64,000 bases of DNA, from positions 1-64,000 of the forward strand of contig JAFLBO010000026.1 in the NCBI GenBank assembly GCA_017303475.1. The letters are read 5' to 3'. The translations under genes and the position numbers were made by a program. The notes below the pieces were generated by a model. The model was not told the DNA's origin. It was given only the letters and a program-made list of their open reading frames with translations, and ran no database searches. This DNA is from Chitinophagales bacterium. Lineage in GTDB: Bacteria; Bacteroidota; Bacteroidia; Chitinophagales; Saprospiraceae. Shown piece by piece: positions 7,569 to 15,408 of the stretch. Numbering within the stretch: the stretch's first letter is position 1; the number at the start of each line of letters is the position of its first letter.

Positions 7569-8611
7569 GAAGCATTCGTATATTGAAGAAGCATTTCGCT
7601 CAGGTCCTGTTCTGTTATGCTTAGTACCTGCATTGTGTAGGGTAATTCGTCCGGAATGGCCAGTCGCACGGCGCCGGACGAATTTTTTTTGTCCTGGAGC
7701 ATCAACTGCCAGAGGGTGGGCATTGCCTCTTTCCGGATAGTTATTTTTGGAAAAAAAGGCTCGAGTATTTGTGCAACACGGGTTTGGTGCGGGGGGGGAG
7801 TTTCACAAATCATTCCAATCGCAATGGCTTCGCCATGGGTAAGCGGGGAATCTGTTCCCAGAAAATAGCTTTCAATGGCATGTCCGATGCTGTGACCATA
7901 ATTAAGCAACATTCTCAAACCCTTTTCTTTTGGGTCTTCGGTTACCACCCGAACTTTAACAGCGATGGATTGTGTAAGGAGTTGGTTCCAGGGCAGGGTT
8001 CGAAGGGCAGCGGGATGGAGATTGGCAAAACTATCCAGAAGTTTCGGATCGCCGATAAATCCGTGCTTGAGTACTTCAGCAAGGCCGCTTTTGAGTTCCC
8101 TGTCTGACAGCGTGTGCAGAAATGCAGGATCTGCGAATACGGCAGCAGGCGCCTGAAAGACCCCGATGGTATTCTTAATTCCCTGAAAATCAATGCCTGT
8201 TTTGCCACCAATCGCTGCATCCGTCATGGAAAGCAGGGTAGTAGGCACCTGAATAAAATCAATGCCCCTTTTCCAGGTAGCGGCACAAAAACCACCCATA
8301 TCCCCAATAACACCGCCTCCCAGATTGATCAGCAGTGATTTGCGATCAAGTTTGTGGAGGAGCATTTGTTGCCAGATAAGTGTGCAGGTTTCCAGGTTTT
8401 TATGTTGCTCGCCGGCTGTGATCTGAATGGTATGGAAAGGGTAGGGGAGCAGGTTCTGCAATCGGGGCAGGCAATGAACATGTGTATGGGTGTCAGTTAG
8501 CACCAGAACCTGAGAGTACGATTGCCCTTTCAGCCATGGGCCAAGCGTTTCAGCCAGGTTGCCAACAAAAACAGGTGAATCCTGCCAGGAAAAGTCGGGT
8601 TTACGCTCCAT
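7562..8611 (-). CDS. aroB: 3-dehydroquinate synthase
   Basis: AroB converts DAHP to 3-dehydroquinate in the shikimate pathway using NAD+ and a divalent metal. Visible signatures are the nucleotide-binding GGGVIGDMGGFCAATWKRG, PTTLLSMTDAAIGGKTGID, the metal/active-site stretch SGLAEVLKHG, and LNYGHSIGHAIE. At 349 residues it has normal family length. The start overlaps the end of the upstream histidine kinase by 11 bp, indicating cotranscription, although the two functions are unrelated. The 3' end overlaps DUF5777 by 7 bp. Confidence 0.93.
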   Translation of the reverse strand: MERKPDFSWQDSPVFVGNLAETLGPWLKGQSYSQVLVLTDTHTHVHCLPRLQNLLPYPFHTIQITAGEQHKNLETCTLIWQQMLLHKLDRKSLLINLGGGVIGDMGGFCAATWKRGIDFIQVPTTLLSMTDAAIGGKTGIDFQGIKNTIGVFQAPAAVFADPAFLHTLSDRELKSGLAEVLKHGFIGDPKLLDSFANLHPAALRTLPWNQLLTQSIAVKVRVVTEDPKEKGLRMLLNYGHSIGHAIESYFLGTDSPLTHGEAIAIGMICETPPPHQTRVAQILEPFFPKITIRKEAMPTLWQLMLQDKKNSSGAVRLAIPDELPYTMQVLSITEQDLSEMLLQYTNASY

Positions 8612-9893
8612 TATGCTGCACTACAGGCATTCGAATTTCTACCAGTGTGCCCTGGCCGAGTTCGCTTTCGAGGTTAATGTTCCATTTATGCTCTTTACAC
8701 ATGGTTTTGACGTAGAACAATCCCAGACCAAAACCTTTTACATTGTGTACATTTCCAGTAGGCACCCGGTGGAATTTATCGAATACACGTCGGAGGTGTT
8801 CTTTAGGAATACCGATGCCGTTGTCTTTGACGCTCAACACCAGCTCATTTTGCTCATTGCGCAAGCCAATGCGTATCTCCGGCGCATCCTTAGAATATTT
8901 TACACCGTTGTCAACCAGATTATGCAGGATATTCGTCAAGTGTAGTTTATCTGCTTTGACACGAGCGTTGGCGGCATTCAGATCGAGGTGTAGCTGGCCG
9001 TTTTTGTCGTTTACTTTCAGTTCAATGGATGGCACAATGCTGTTGATCAACTCTGTCAGATCCAGTTCTTCGACATTGAGTTCGATGTTATCCCGTTCAA
9101 TTTTGGCCAATTGAAGTACTTTTTCCACCTGAGTATTCAAGCGCAGGGCTTGTTCTTTGATGATGCTGGCATAACGACTCAGGCGCGGGTCGTCCAGAAT
9201 TTTTTCATTTTTCAGGAATACATCGGTGGAGATGTTGATGGTAGAAATTGGGGTTTTGAATTCGTGGGTCATGTTGTTGATGAAATCCCGCTGTAGCTCG
9301 GAGAGTTGTTTTTGGCGCAGGATAACGATCATGGAGTAAATGAAAAAGGCTACCGTGAGCAGCATCAAAACGGTGAACCCCAGTACCAGCCACATACTAC
9401 TCAGGATTTTAGCGCTTTTACCGGGAAAGATAATCCCGAAATAATAGATAAAGTCCTGGTCGTAGTGCTTGGGCAGGGGTTCGGCCAGCGGTTGGGTATT
9501 GTCTTTTACGTTGGAGTATTTTACCATTTTACCCCGCACCATTTGGTCGCTGGAGCAGTCGAAAATACCATATTCGTAGTCTTCTTTCAGGCTTTGTGCT
9601 TCAAATGCTTTGCCTAAAACGTGTTCGAGATCGCTGGCTTCAAATACGTTATTGACGTTTACCACCCAGTAGTTGGTAGACACCTGCTGTACCAGTTTTT
9701 GGCTAGGCAGTGCGAAGAGGTTCATTTGGGCGAGTTCATTTGCGGCATCCAGGAGTGCCTGGTTTACCCTGCGGTTGAACTCCTGCTCCTGAAGGTTCCA
9801 GGTGCGATACACCCAGTACATTTGGAGTGCCAGCATGCTGAGGCAGGAGAATGCGCCCAGGATAATGACGCGACGAATGATGATATTTCTCAT
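8601..9893 (-). CDS. Two-component sensor histidine kinase (orphan)
   Basis: A membrane-bound kinase of 430 residues. Membrane helices are at about 8-28 and 165-192, enclosing a ~135-residue periplasmic sensor with no recognised fold. The HisKA phospho-acceptor is NNMTHEFKTPIS (His210), followed by the N box NILHNLVDNGVKYS, G1 DNGIGIP, F-box-like FDKFHR and G2 GFGLGLF. No response regulator is encoded nearby: upstream is the L9 operon terminator and downstream is aroB. In Bacteroidota this class often sits beside an OmpR-type regulator, so the partner is probably elsewhere. The signal is unknown. Confidence 0.88.
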   Translation of the reverse strand: MRNIIIRRVIILGAFSCLSMLALQMYWVYRTWNLQEQEFNRRVNQALLDAANELAQMNLFALPSQKLVQQVSTNYWVVNVNNVFEASDLEHVLGKAFEAQSLKEDYEYGIFDCSSDQMVRGKMVKYSNVKDNTQPLAEPLPKHYDQDFIYYFGIIFPGKSAKILSSMWLVLGFTVLMLLTVAFFIYSMIVILRQKQLSELQRDFINNMTHEFKTPISTINISTDVFLKNEKILDDPRLSRYASIIKEQALRLNTQVEKVLQLAKIERDNIELNVEELDLTELINSIVPSIELKVNDKNGQLHLDLNAANARVKADKLHLTNILHNLVDNGVKYSKDAPEIRIGLRNEQNELVLSVKDNGIGIPKEHLRRVFDKFHRVPTGNVHNVKGFGLGLFYVKTMCKEHKWNINLESELGQGTLVEIRMPVVQHNGA

Positions 9894-9922
9894 GTGTAAG
9901 GATGGAATGGGAAATCCAGATA

Positions 9923-9964
9923 CAAAAAAAGCGAAACCCGCTGCAATGCAGTTGGTTTCGCTTT
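9923..9964 (-). terminator. Intrinsic terminator of the rpsF-rpsR-rplI operon
   Basis: On the minus strand AAAGCGAAACC pairs with GGTTTCGCTTT across an 15-nt loop and runs straight into a T tract (TTTTTTTGTA). It lies 44 bp after the rplI stop. Confidence 0.85.
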
Positions 9965-10007
9965 ATATTTTTTCCTTCAACTAAGGGTTGGAAGGAGAAT
10001 GAGTGCT

Positions 10008-10457
10008 TTAAGCCTCCTCAGCTACAACTTCAAAATCTACAGTTGCGATAACTTCCGGGTGGAATTTAACGGTAGCGCTGTATTTTCCAAGTTCTTTCAC
10101 CTCTTCAGGCATTTCGATGATGCGCTTGTCAGCGTCAACACCCATTTCGCCGAGGGCTTTAGACAGGTGCTGAGCGGTTACGGAACCGTACAGATGACCG
10201 TTTTCGGCAGCTTTAGCGGCGATGGCGATTTTATTGCCGGCCAGTTTAGCCACCACTTCCTTGAAGGCTGCAATGATTACAGCTTCTTTTTTAGCGCCTT
10301 GTTTTTTCAAACCTTCGAGGCGAGCCATGTTAGGCTTGTTGGCAACGATAGCCAGGCCTTTGGGGATGAGGTAGTTGCGTCCGTAGCCATCTTTTACTTT
10401 CACGACTTCGTGCTTGGCGCCTACCTTGTCGATATGTTCGAGCAGAATGATATTCAT
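10008..10457 (-). CDS. rplI: 50S ribosomal protein L9
   Basis: A full-length L9 (149 residues), which binds domain V of 23S rRNA at the base of the L1 stalk. The N-terminal domain has MNIILLEHIDKVGAKHEVVKVKDGYGRNYLIPKGLA; a charged linking helix follows, then the C-terminal domain (GHLYGSVTAQHLSKAL, KYSATVKFHPEVIATVDFEVV). Last gene of the S6-S18-L9 operon, 33 bp after rpsR, followed by a good terminator. Confidence 0.97.
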   Translation of the reverse strand: MNIILLEHIDKVGAKHEVVKVKDGYGRNYLIPKGLAIVANKPNMARLEGLKKQGAKKEAVIIAAFKEVVAKLAGNKIAIAAKAAENGHLYGSVTAQHLSKALGEMGVDADKRIIEMPEEVKELGKYSATVKFHPEVIATVDFEVVAEEA

Positions 10458-10490
10458 TGCTGTTGAAATTTAATTGGTTGACTTAAACAT

Positions 10491-10760
10491 TTATTTCATC
10501 AAGTCAGCCACGAAAGGCAGGATAGCCAGGTGGCGGGCGCGCTTAACGGCAGTAGCTACACGGCGCTGGTATTTCAGGCTGTTGCCTGTGATACGGCGCG
10601 GCAGGAGTTTGCCTTGTTCGTTGATGAACTGAAGCAGAAAGTCTGCGTCTTTGTAATCAATGTATTTGATGCCGAATTTGCGGAAACGGCAGTATTTTTT
10701 GCCACGCAGTCCGAGCTTAGGATTGCTGAGGAACTTTACGTCTTCTCTTGAAGCAGCCAT
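10491..10760 (-). CDS. rpsR: 30S ribosomal protein S18
   Basis: S18 binds S6 and helices of the 16S platform. The start at 10760 gives an 89-residue protein (MAASREDVKFLSNP...) of usual length with YIDYKDADFLLQFINEQGKLLPRRITG and KYQRRVATAVKRARHLAILPFV. The same frame extends to 10829, but that extension translates a low-complexity repeat (HIHTFTHSQIHS), not S18 sequence. A short-period repeat occupies nearly all of the 52-bp gap to rpsF. Confidence 0.95.
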   Translation of the reverse strand: MAASREDVKFLSNPKLGLRGKKYCRFRKFGIKYIDYKDADFLLQFINEQGKLLPRRITGNSLKYQRRVATAVKRARHLAILPFVADLMK

Positions 10761-10768
10761 AGTTGGAG

Positions 10769-10809
10769 CTATTGAGTGAATTTGTGAATGAGTGAATGTG
10801 TGAATGTGT
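10769..10809 (-). repeat. Short-period leader repeat in front of rpsR
   Basis: The gap between rpsF and rpsR is filled by imperfect 4/8-bp units; on the coding strand it reads like CACACATTCACACATTCACT, with almost no G. It ends 8 bp before the rpsR start codon. The unit resembles the ACTC/ATTC repeats at 62557-62600. Confidence 0.8.
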
Positions 10810-10812
10810 GGT

Positions 10813-11247
10813 TTATGCGTCGAGGTCAACTACTTCAGGTGCAGAAACGGTATCGATATCAGCATCCGCAGAAGGGGCAGCAGCTACCGGAGCTTCTTTC
10901 TTCTTGGAGCGAGAGCCGATACGGCCGTTGCGCTTGTCGTCGTTGTATTTAACGCCATATTTGTCGAGCTTTACGGTGAGGAAGCGGAGGAGGTTCTCGT
11001 TACGCTTCATGTTCAGCTCGAATTTAACCAGCCATTCGGAGGATTCACATGCAAATTCAATGCAATAGTAAATGCCTGTAGAACGCTTGTTGATTGCGTA
11101 GGCCAATTGACGGAGGCCCATTTCATCCACGTGAACAATGGAGCCGCCGGCGCCTTTGATCTCTTTTTGGATGGTTTCCGCTGTCGCTTTTACTTCATCG
11201 CCCGACAGGACTGGATCTACGATGAAGTTGACTTCGTAATGTCTCAT
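10813..11247 (-). CDS. rpsF: 30S ribosomal protein S6
   Basis: A 144-residue S6: MRHYEVNFIVDPVLSGDEVK, GSIVHVDEMGLRQLAYAINKRSTGIYYCIEF and NENLLRFLTVKLDKY are standard. The C-terminal ~35 residues are a Lys/Ala/acidic extension (SRSKKKEAPVAAAPSADAD), longer than in E. coli but normal for Bacteroidota. First gene of the S6-S18-L9 operon; a good TACCTTTG promoter lies 50 bp upstream. Confidence 0.96.
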   Translation of the reverse strand: MRHYEVNFIVDPVLSGDEVKATAETIQKEIKGAGGSIVHVDEMGLRQLAYAINKRSTGIYYCIEFACESSEWLVKFELNMKRNENLLRFLTVKLDKYGVKYNDDKRNGRIGSRSKKKEAPVAAAPSADADIDTVSAPEVVDLDA

Positions 11248-11297
11248 TATGAGTCTGTTATTGAAAAAATGAATGAACGTTTGTTGAAAAACGGGCG

Positions 11298-11328
11298 CAA
11301 AGGTACAAAAGGTTTAGCAATTCGCCAA
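11298..11328 (-). promoter_or_regulatory. Promoter of the rpsF operon
   Basis: TACCTTTG on the minus strand (11305-11298) followed by CGCCC, with a TTG core at 11328-11326 (20-bp spacer). It gives a leader of about 45 nt before rpsF. Confidence 0.65.
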
Positions 11329-11378
11329 TAAATTGTGTATTATTTCTGAAAAAGGACAGGAATGGCGGGGTGGGGCCT

Positions 11379-11386
11379 TACCTTTG
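11379..11386 (+). promoter_or_regulatory. -7 element of rbfA
   Basis: TACCTTTG followed by TGGTG, 85 bp upstream of the rbfA ATG. No clear -33 element. The (TGAG)7 tract begins 7 bp further on, so it would lie at the very start of the rbfA transcript. Confidence 0.5.
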
Positions 11387-11393
11387 TGGTGAA

Positions 11394-11421
11394 TGAGTGA
11401 GTGAGTGAGTGAGTGAGTGAG
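11394..11421 (+). repeat. (TGAG)7 tetranucleotide tract in the rbfA leader
   Basis: Seven perfect TGAG units followed by TGGG, between the -7 box (11379-11386) and the rbfA start (11472). Slippage would change the leader length in steps of four bases. The same unit occurs inside trpD (55925-55980). Confidence 0.9.
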
Positions 11422-11471
11422 TGGGGAACTTTGGCTTTCAATTATTTGTTTACCTCTTAAACATTATTTCA

Positions 11472-11840
11472 ATGGAATCGATTCGACAGAAACAGGTTGG
11501 GGAATTAATCAGACGTTATTTTGGTATGATTCTCACTGAGACAGGTACCAACATATACGGCCGGGGTAAATTAGTTACAGTAACAGATGTGAAAATGACG
11601 CCGGATTTGCTGGTGGCTAAAATATACATCAGTGTTTATGGTACAGAAGATAAACCGGAAGTGATTCTGCTTATGGAAGATGCTTATACGCAACTTCGAC
11701 AGGCATTGGCCTCTAAAATTGGCAAACAAATGCGCAGAATGCCGGAACTGGAGTTCTTCCTTGACGATACGATAGATGAAATGTATCGGGTAGATGCATT
11801 GCTCAACAGGGTGATGGATGAGGACAAAAACAAGCATTGA
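11472..11840 (+). CDS. rbfA: Ribosome-binding factor A
   Basis: RbfA is a KH-like factor for late 30S maturation that acts near helix 1 of 16S rRNA. From ATG 11472 the 122-residue product begins MESIRQKQVGELIRRYFGMIL and shows VTVTDVKMTPDLLVAKIYISVYG and the C-terminal LEFFLDDTIDEMYRVDALLN, the family signature. An in-frame codon at 11421 is upstream of the natural N-terminus. kdsD starts 27 bp later, so the two genes are probably cotranscribed. Confidence 0.92.
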   Translation: MESIRQKQVGELIRRYFGMILTETGTNIYGRGKLVTVTDVKMTPDLLVAKIYISVYGTEDKPEVILLMEDAYTQLRQALASKIGKQMRRMPELEFFLDDTIDEMYRVDALLNRVMDEDKNKH

Positions 11841-11867
11841 ATCAACAACAACTGACCGTACCCTATT

Positions 11868-12833
11868 TTGGACGCATTAGCAATTGCACGTCAAACCATT
11901 CGACTTGAAGCAGATGTATTGGTTGCACTGGCTGATAGTTTGGATGATAGCAGTGATTTTCAAAGACTGGTAGAGGATGTGGCTGCGGCAAAAGGCAGCA
12001 GGCTGGTGCTCACCGGCATTGGCAAAAGCGCCATCGTGGCACAAAAAATTGTGGCGACGCTGAATTCTACCGGCACACCTGCATTGTTCCTGCATGCGGC
12101 TGATGCAATTCATGGCGATTTGGGCATGATTCAGCCGGCAGATTTTGTTATTTGTTTGTCCAAAAGCGGCGAAACCCCCGAGATCAGGGTGTTGGCGCCA
12201 TTGGTAAAAAACTTTGGCAATCCGTTTGTCGCCATCACAGCTAATCGAAAAAGCAGTTTGGCGCTGCTTGCCGACTACCTGTTGTACACTCCTATTGAAA
12301 AAGAAGCAGACCCCAACAATTTGGCGCCAACCAGCAGCACAACAGCACAGATGGCCCTCGGGGATGCACTCGCGGTGGCACTTTTGTCGAAAAAAGGGTT
12401 TGGCAGTGCCGATTTTGCCAAGTTTCATCCCGGCGGCGCTTTAGGCAAACAATTATATCTCCGGGTTAAAGATTTATACCGCTTGCACGAGCGTCCGGTA
12501 GTAAACCCCGCGGCTACCTTGCCTGAAGTGATACTGGAAATGACCTCACGCCGTTTGGGTGCTACCGCCGTTGAGGATGCTGCCGGTCAGTTACTAGGTG
12601 TCATTACAGACGGAGATTTGCGCAGGATGCTACAACGTGGCGGCGATTTCTCTTCCGTATCTGCAGCGGATATTTTGACCAAAAATCCCAAATCCGTGGG
12701 TCCGGAAACCCTTGCCGTGGATGCGCTTGCCCTGATGCGGGAATACTCCATCACTCAGCTTCTGGTGGTGGAAGAGGGTAAATACCTGGGCATTGTTCAC
12801 TTGCACGATTTGCTTAGAGAAGGTTTGGTTTAG
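11868..12833 (+). CDS. kdsD: D-arabinose 5-phosphate isomerase (KpsF/GutQ family)
   Basis: This enzyme interconverts ribulose 5-phosphate and arabinose 5-phosphate, the first step toward the Kdo sugar of lipopolysaccharide. It has an N-terminal SIS domain (TGIGKSAIVAQKIVATLNS, HAADAIHGDLG, SKSGETPE, STTAQMALGDALAVALL, FHPGGALG) and two C-terminal CBS domains from about residue 205 (VITDGDLRRML; HLHDLLREGLV). At 321 residues the length is normal. The start is a TTG at 11868; no ATG fits the conserved N-terminus. Probably cotranscribed with rbfA. Confidence 0.92.
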   Translation: MDALAIARQTIRLEADVLVALADSLDDSSDFQRLVEDVAAAKGSRLVLTGIGKSAIVAQKIVATLNSTGTPALFLHAADAIHGDLGMIQPADFVICLSKSGETPEIRVLAPLVKNFGNPFVAITANRKSSLALLADYLLYTPIEKEADPNNLAPTSSTTAQMALGDALAVALLSKKGFGSADFAKFHPGGALGKQLYLRVKDLYRLHERPVVNPAATLPEVILEMTSRRLGATAVEDAAGQLLGVITDGDLRRMLQRGGDFSSVSAADILTKNPKSVGPETLAVDALALMREYSITQLLVVEEGKYLGIVHLHDLLREGLV

Positions 12834-12853
12834 TGAGGAGCTGTTCCCGACGT

Positions 12854-13654
12854 TTATTTCTTTGTAAAATGTATCAAAAAATGATCGGCAGCCGGGGAAA
12901 CCCAGGCTGGCGCAAGGTGTTTTTCCAACCAATGTAAAATGAATAAGGTTTTGGGGCGCTCTGCAAAAAATGACTCCAAATAGGGTGGCGGCAGCCAAAA
13001 TCCTATGGGCTGGCAATTGTTTTGCACAAGCTGTTCCCCTCTGAGGATTTGGGATGCGGTTCGGGGACTGTAATACCAGGTCGAAACACTGGTTTGGGCG
13101 TTCAAAGGCGCATGTGCGGGCCCTTTTATCAACCTTCGAAATATGCCGAAAAATTTGCCTTTCACTAAAAAATACAGAGATTCCCACAAGCAGAAGCGAC
13201 TCATAACCACTGCAATGCAGTGACCGCCCGGTTTGAGTTTTTGGGCAATGGCGGCGCCTGCCTGCCGCAAGGCCTCCAGATTAAGGCAATTTAATCCACC
13301 AAAATTGCTAAATATCAAGTCGAAGCCTGAATCCTTCAGCTTGTCAAGCTCTTCCAGAGCAAGAGTTTGGAAAAAAGGGGAGTTGTCTTGGGGGATTCCG
13401 GCTGCCGCTTTTTTGTGTTGCGCCATCAGGAGCATGTCGGGCGAGATATCGGTGGCGAGTACCTGCCATCCCTGCTGTGTCAGCCACAAGGCATCTTCAC
13501 CGGTGCCAGCGTTTAGTTCGAGGGCTTTGCCAGGTTGCTGACTTAGGATTTTGGCGGTAAAATGCCATACGCGCTCACGCAGGCATTTGCCTGTTGCGGT
13601 ATGCGTGAAGGTTTGATCATATACAGGAGCGATAGCGTCAAATTCCCGGGCCAT
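12854..13654 (-). CDS. Class I SAM-dependent methyltransferase
   Basis: A 266-residue protein with the Rossmann methyltransferase motifs: AREFDAIAPVYDQTF at the N-terminus, ALELNAGTGEDALWLTQQG (motif I, about 43-61), ATDISPDMLLMA (motif II) and FDLIFSNFGGLNCL (motif IV). The substrate is not indicated. Its start overlaps the end of the radical SAM gene by 17 bp, so the two are almost certainly translated together and may modify the same molecule. The 3' end converges on kdsD with a 20-bp gap. Confidence 0.82.
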   Translation of the reverse strand: MAREFDAIAPVYDQTFTHTATGKCLRERVWHFTAKILSQQPGKALELNAGTGEDALWLTQQGWQVLATDISPDMLLMAQHKKAAAGIPQDNSPFFQTLALEELDKLKDSGFDLIFSNFGGLNCLNLEALRQAGAAIAQKLKPGGHCIAVVMSRFCLWESLYFLVKGKFFGIFRRLIKGPAHAPLNAQTSVSTWYYSPRTASQILRGEQLVQNNCQPIGFWLPPPYLESFFAERPKTLFILHWLEKHLAPAWVSPAADHFLIHFTKK

Positions 13655-15119
13655 GTGAGTTTGATTTTTCCAGGCGATTTAATCGCCATTGATCCAGCCA
13701 GGCAGCCGGGGCATAGTAGGCTGTTTTTAGTGCGGTTAGCAAGGGAGCCTTTTTTCCACTTAGCCATCGTTTCCATGCATTCAGGCCTTGTTGCAGGCGA
13801 AATTTTTTATGGGTAAGCCTGTGCAAACGCCTGTAAAAGGCAGCCGAGAAAGTGGCCGGATACATCATGGCCAGATCGTCGGAATCTTCCCAGTTTTGTT
13901 TGCTGCCCAGGAGCGCCCGAACGTTATCATAGAATTTGGTTCCAGGCAATGGGTAAGAGACAGAAATGCCAATGTCGTGCGGCTCCAATTGCTCCAGCAT
14001 GTGAAGGGTAGCTTCAATATCCTGGCGTGTTTCTCCCAAATATCCGAACTGAAGAAAAAAACAAACCTCAACGCCCCAGGATTTCAACAGTCTGGTGGCT
14101 GAGGCAATTTCTTCCAGGGTAGTTCCTTTGTCCATGGCATCGAGTATTTTTTGGGAACCACTTTCTGCTCCTACCCACACCTGATAGCAGCCGGATTGGG
14201 CCAGCGCTTCGATGGTATCTTCTTTTAATAATAAGTCCACCCGGCTCTGGATTTTATACCTGATTTTAAGTTGTTTTGCCAGAATAAGGTCGCGAAAACG
14301 CTGTACCCAGGATGGTTTTAATCCAAAAATATCATCTGCCATCCAGAAATGCGTCACGCTATGGGTTTTTACCAGAAATTCCAGTTCGGCCACCACTCGT
14401 TCCGGACTTCTGGAATTGTAGCGGTTGCCATATATGGGCTTGGCGCACCAGTTGCATTTATACGGGCAGCCCCGGGTGGTGGCCAGATTCAGCATGAAAT
14501 ACCCATGGTGTTTCATCCAAATTGACCGATAGGAATCCATATCCACAACATCCCAGGCAGGATCGGGTAAAATATCGAGATCTGTGAGTACTGGTCTTGG
14601 CGGTGATTTGACTGTCTCAGGTGAATCGCCGGATTGCCGGTACGCCAAACCTGGAATGCAGGAGTAGTCTGCCTGTTCAGGATTTTCAAGGGATGTTATC
14701 AGTTCACGGAGGGTTATTTCTCCTTCTCCAAGCAGAATGAAATCTGCACCTTGTGCCAGATAATCGGCAAAATGATCTGTACTGTCGCTGCTGCTCACGA
14801 TAACGGTACAGCCGGCAGTCTTTCCCATACGGATCATAGCAAATGCGGCTTCACGCATGCGCGTGAGGCACATCTTGGTAAGGTAATTGAACCCATCATC
14901 GTACAATACCAGATATCTGGGGCGCGCCAGGTTCAACACCGGCCGTAGGTCTTCCTCCGTGTGCCGCAAGCCGGTGTCAAAGAAATTTACCTCGAAACCA
15001 CACTCGCGCAGTAGCGCTACGGCGCTGAGGGCGCCGTATGGCGGGTAGGGCTGCGCTGCTTTCCACTGCTTTGGGTCAAAGCGGTAGAAATAGGAGTGGG
15101 TGAGGAGGATTTGGGACAT
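13638..15119 (-). CDS. B12-binding domain radical SAM protein
   Basis: The start at 15119 gives 493 residues. The N-terminal ~145 residues form a cobalamin-binding-like fold (PYPPYGALSAVALLRECGFEV, YLAQGADFILLGEGEITLRELI). The radical SAM core has TTRGCPYKCNWCAKP, with iron-sulfur ligands Cys218, Cys222 and Cys225. The C-terminal half is the Elp3/HemN-like barrel of class B enzymes. Such enzymes often methylate unactivated carbons or rearrange lipids and tetrapyrroles; no substrate can be named. The overlapping methyltransferase gene is a likely functional partner. The upstream in-frame extension to 15218 is not conserved-looking. Confidence 0.85.
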   Translation of the reverse strand: MSQILLTHSYFYRFDPKQWKAAQPYPPYGALSAVALLRECGFEVNFFDTGLRHTEEDLRPVLNLARPRYLVLYDDGFNYLTKMCLTRMREAAFAMIRMGKTAGCTVIVSSSDSTDHFADYLAQGADFILLGEGEITLRELITSLENPEQADYSCIPGLAYRQSGDSPETVKSPPRPVLTDLDILPDPAWDVVDMDSYRSIWMKHHGYFMLNLATTRGCPYKCNWCAKPIYGNRYNSRSPERVVAELEFLVKTHSVTHFWMADDIFGLKPSWVQRFRDLILAKQLKIRYKIQSRVDLLLKEDTIEALAQSGCYQVWVGAESGSQKILDAMDKGTTLEEIASATRLLKSWGVEVCFFLQFGYLGETRQDIEATLHMLEQLEPHDIGISVSYPLPGTKFYDNVRALLGSKQNWEDSDDLAMMYPATFSAAFYRRLHRLTHKKFRLQQGLNAWKRWLSGKKAPLLTALKTAYYAPAAWLDQWRLNRLEKSNSHGPGI

Positions 15120-15149
15120 GCGACTTACGACTTGCGATTTTCGACTTGG
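15120..15149 (-). repeat. Short-period leader repeat in front of the radical SAM gene
   Basis: On the coding strand the bases just before the ATG are degenerate repeats of AAGTCG(t/c)A: AAGTCGAAAATCGC, AAGTCGTAAGTCGC. The tract abuts the start codon. The unit differs from those at other genes, but the position is the same. Confidence 0.65.
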
Positions 15150-15262
15150 TCGGTACGTTGAAGGTACAAAAGGTAATAAGGTGTAAAAATAGCTTTTAAC
15201 GATCAATAGCCTCCACAATACGATGATATAATAAGAAGGGACTGTCTCACAAGTCGTTTCTA

Positions 15263-15353
15263 TTTTAGCACAGATGCTCAGAGGCGCCTAAAGTGAGAGT
15301 CTCACTTTGAGTGAGACTCTCACTTTAGGCGCCTCTGAGCATCTGTGCTAAAA
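15263..15353. repeat. Perfect 44-bp inverted repeat with 3-nt loop and nested palindromes
   Basis: Arms 15263-15306 and 15310-15353 are exact reverse complements separated by TTG. Each arm also contains its own near-palindrome, AGTGAGA-N-TCTCACT, and the palindrome AGGCGCCT, so the element can fold as a long hairpin or as a branched cruciform. It lies between sucA (ends 15409, minus) and the radical SAM gene (starts 15119, minus). On the minus strand the second arm ends in no long T run, so it is not an ordinary terminator. Sequence on the sucA side (15360-15405) is CTT/GCC-rich, like dispersed repeats in related genomes. Confidence 0.95.
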
Positions 15354-15408
15354 AGAGCCCCTAACCTTCGTGCCTTAGCGCCTTTGTGTCTTCCGCCTCT
15401 TTGTTCCT

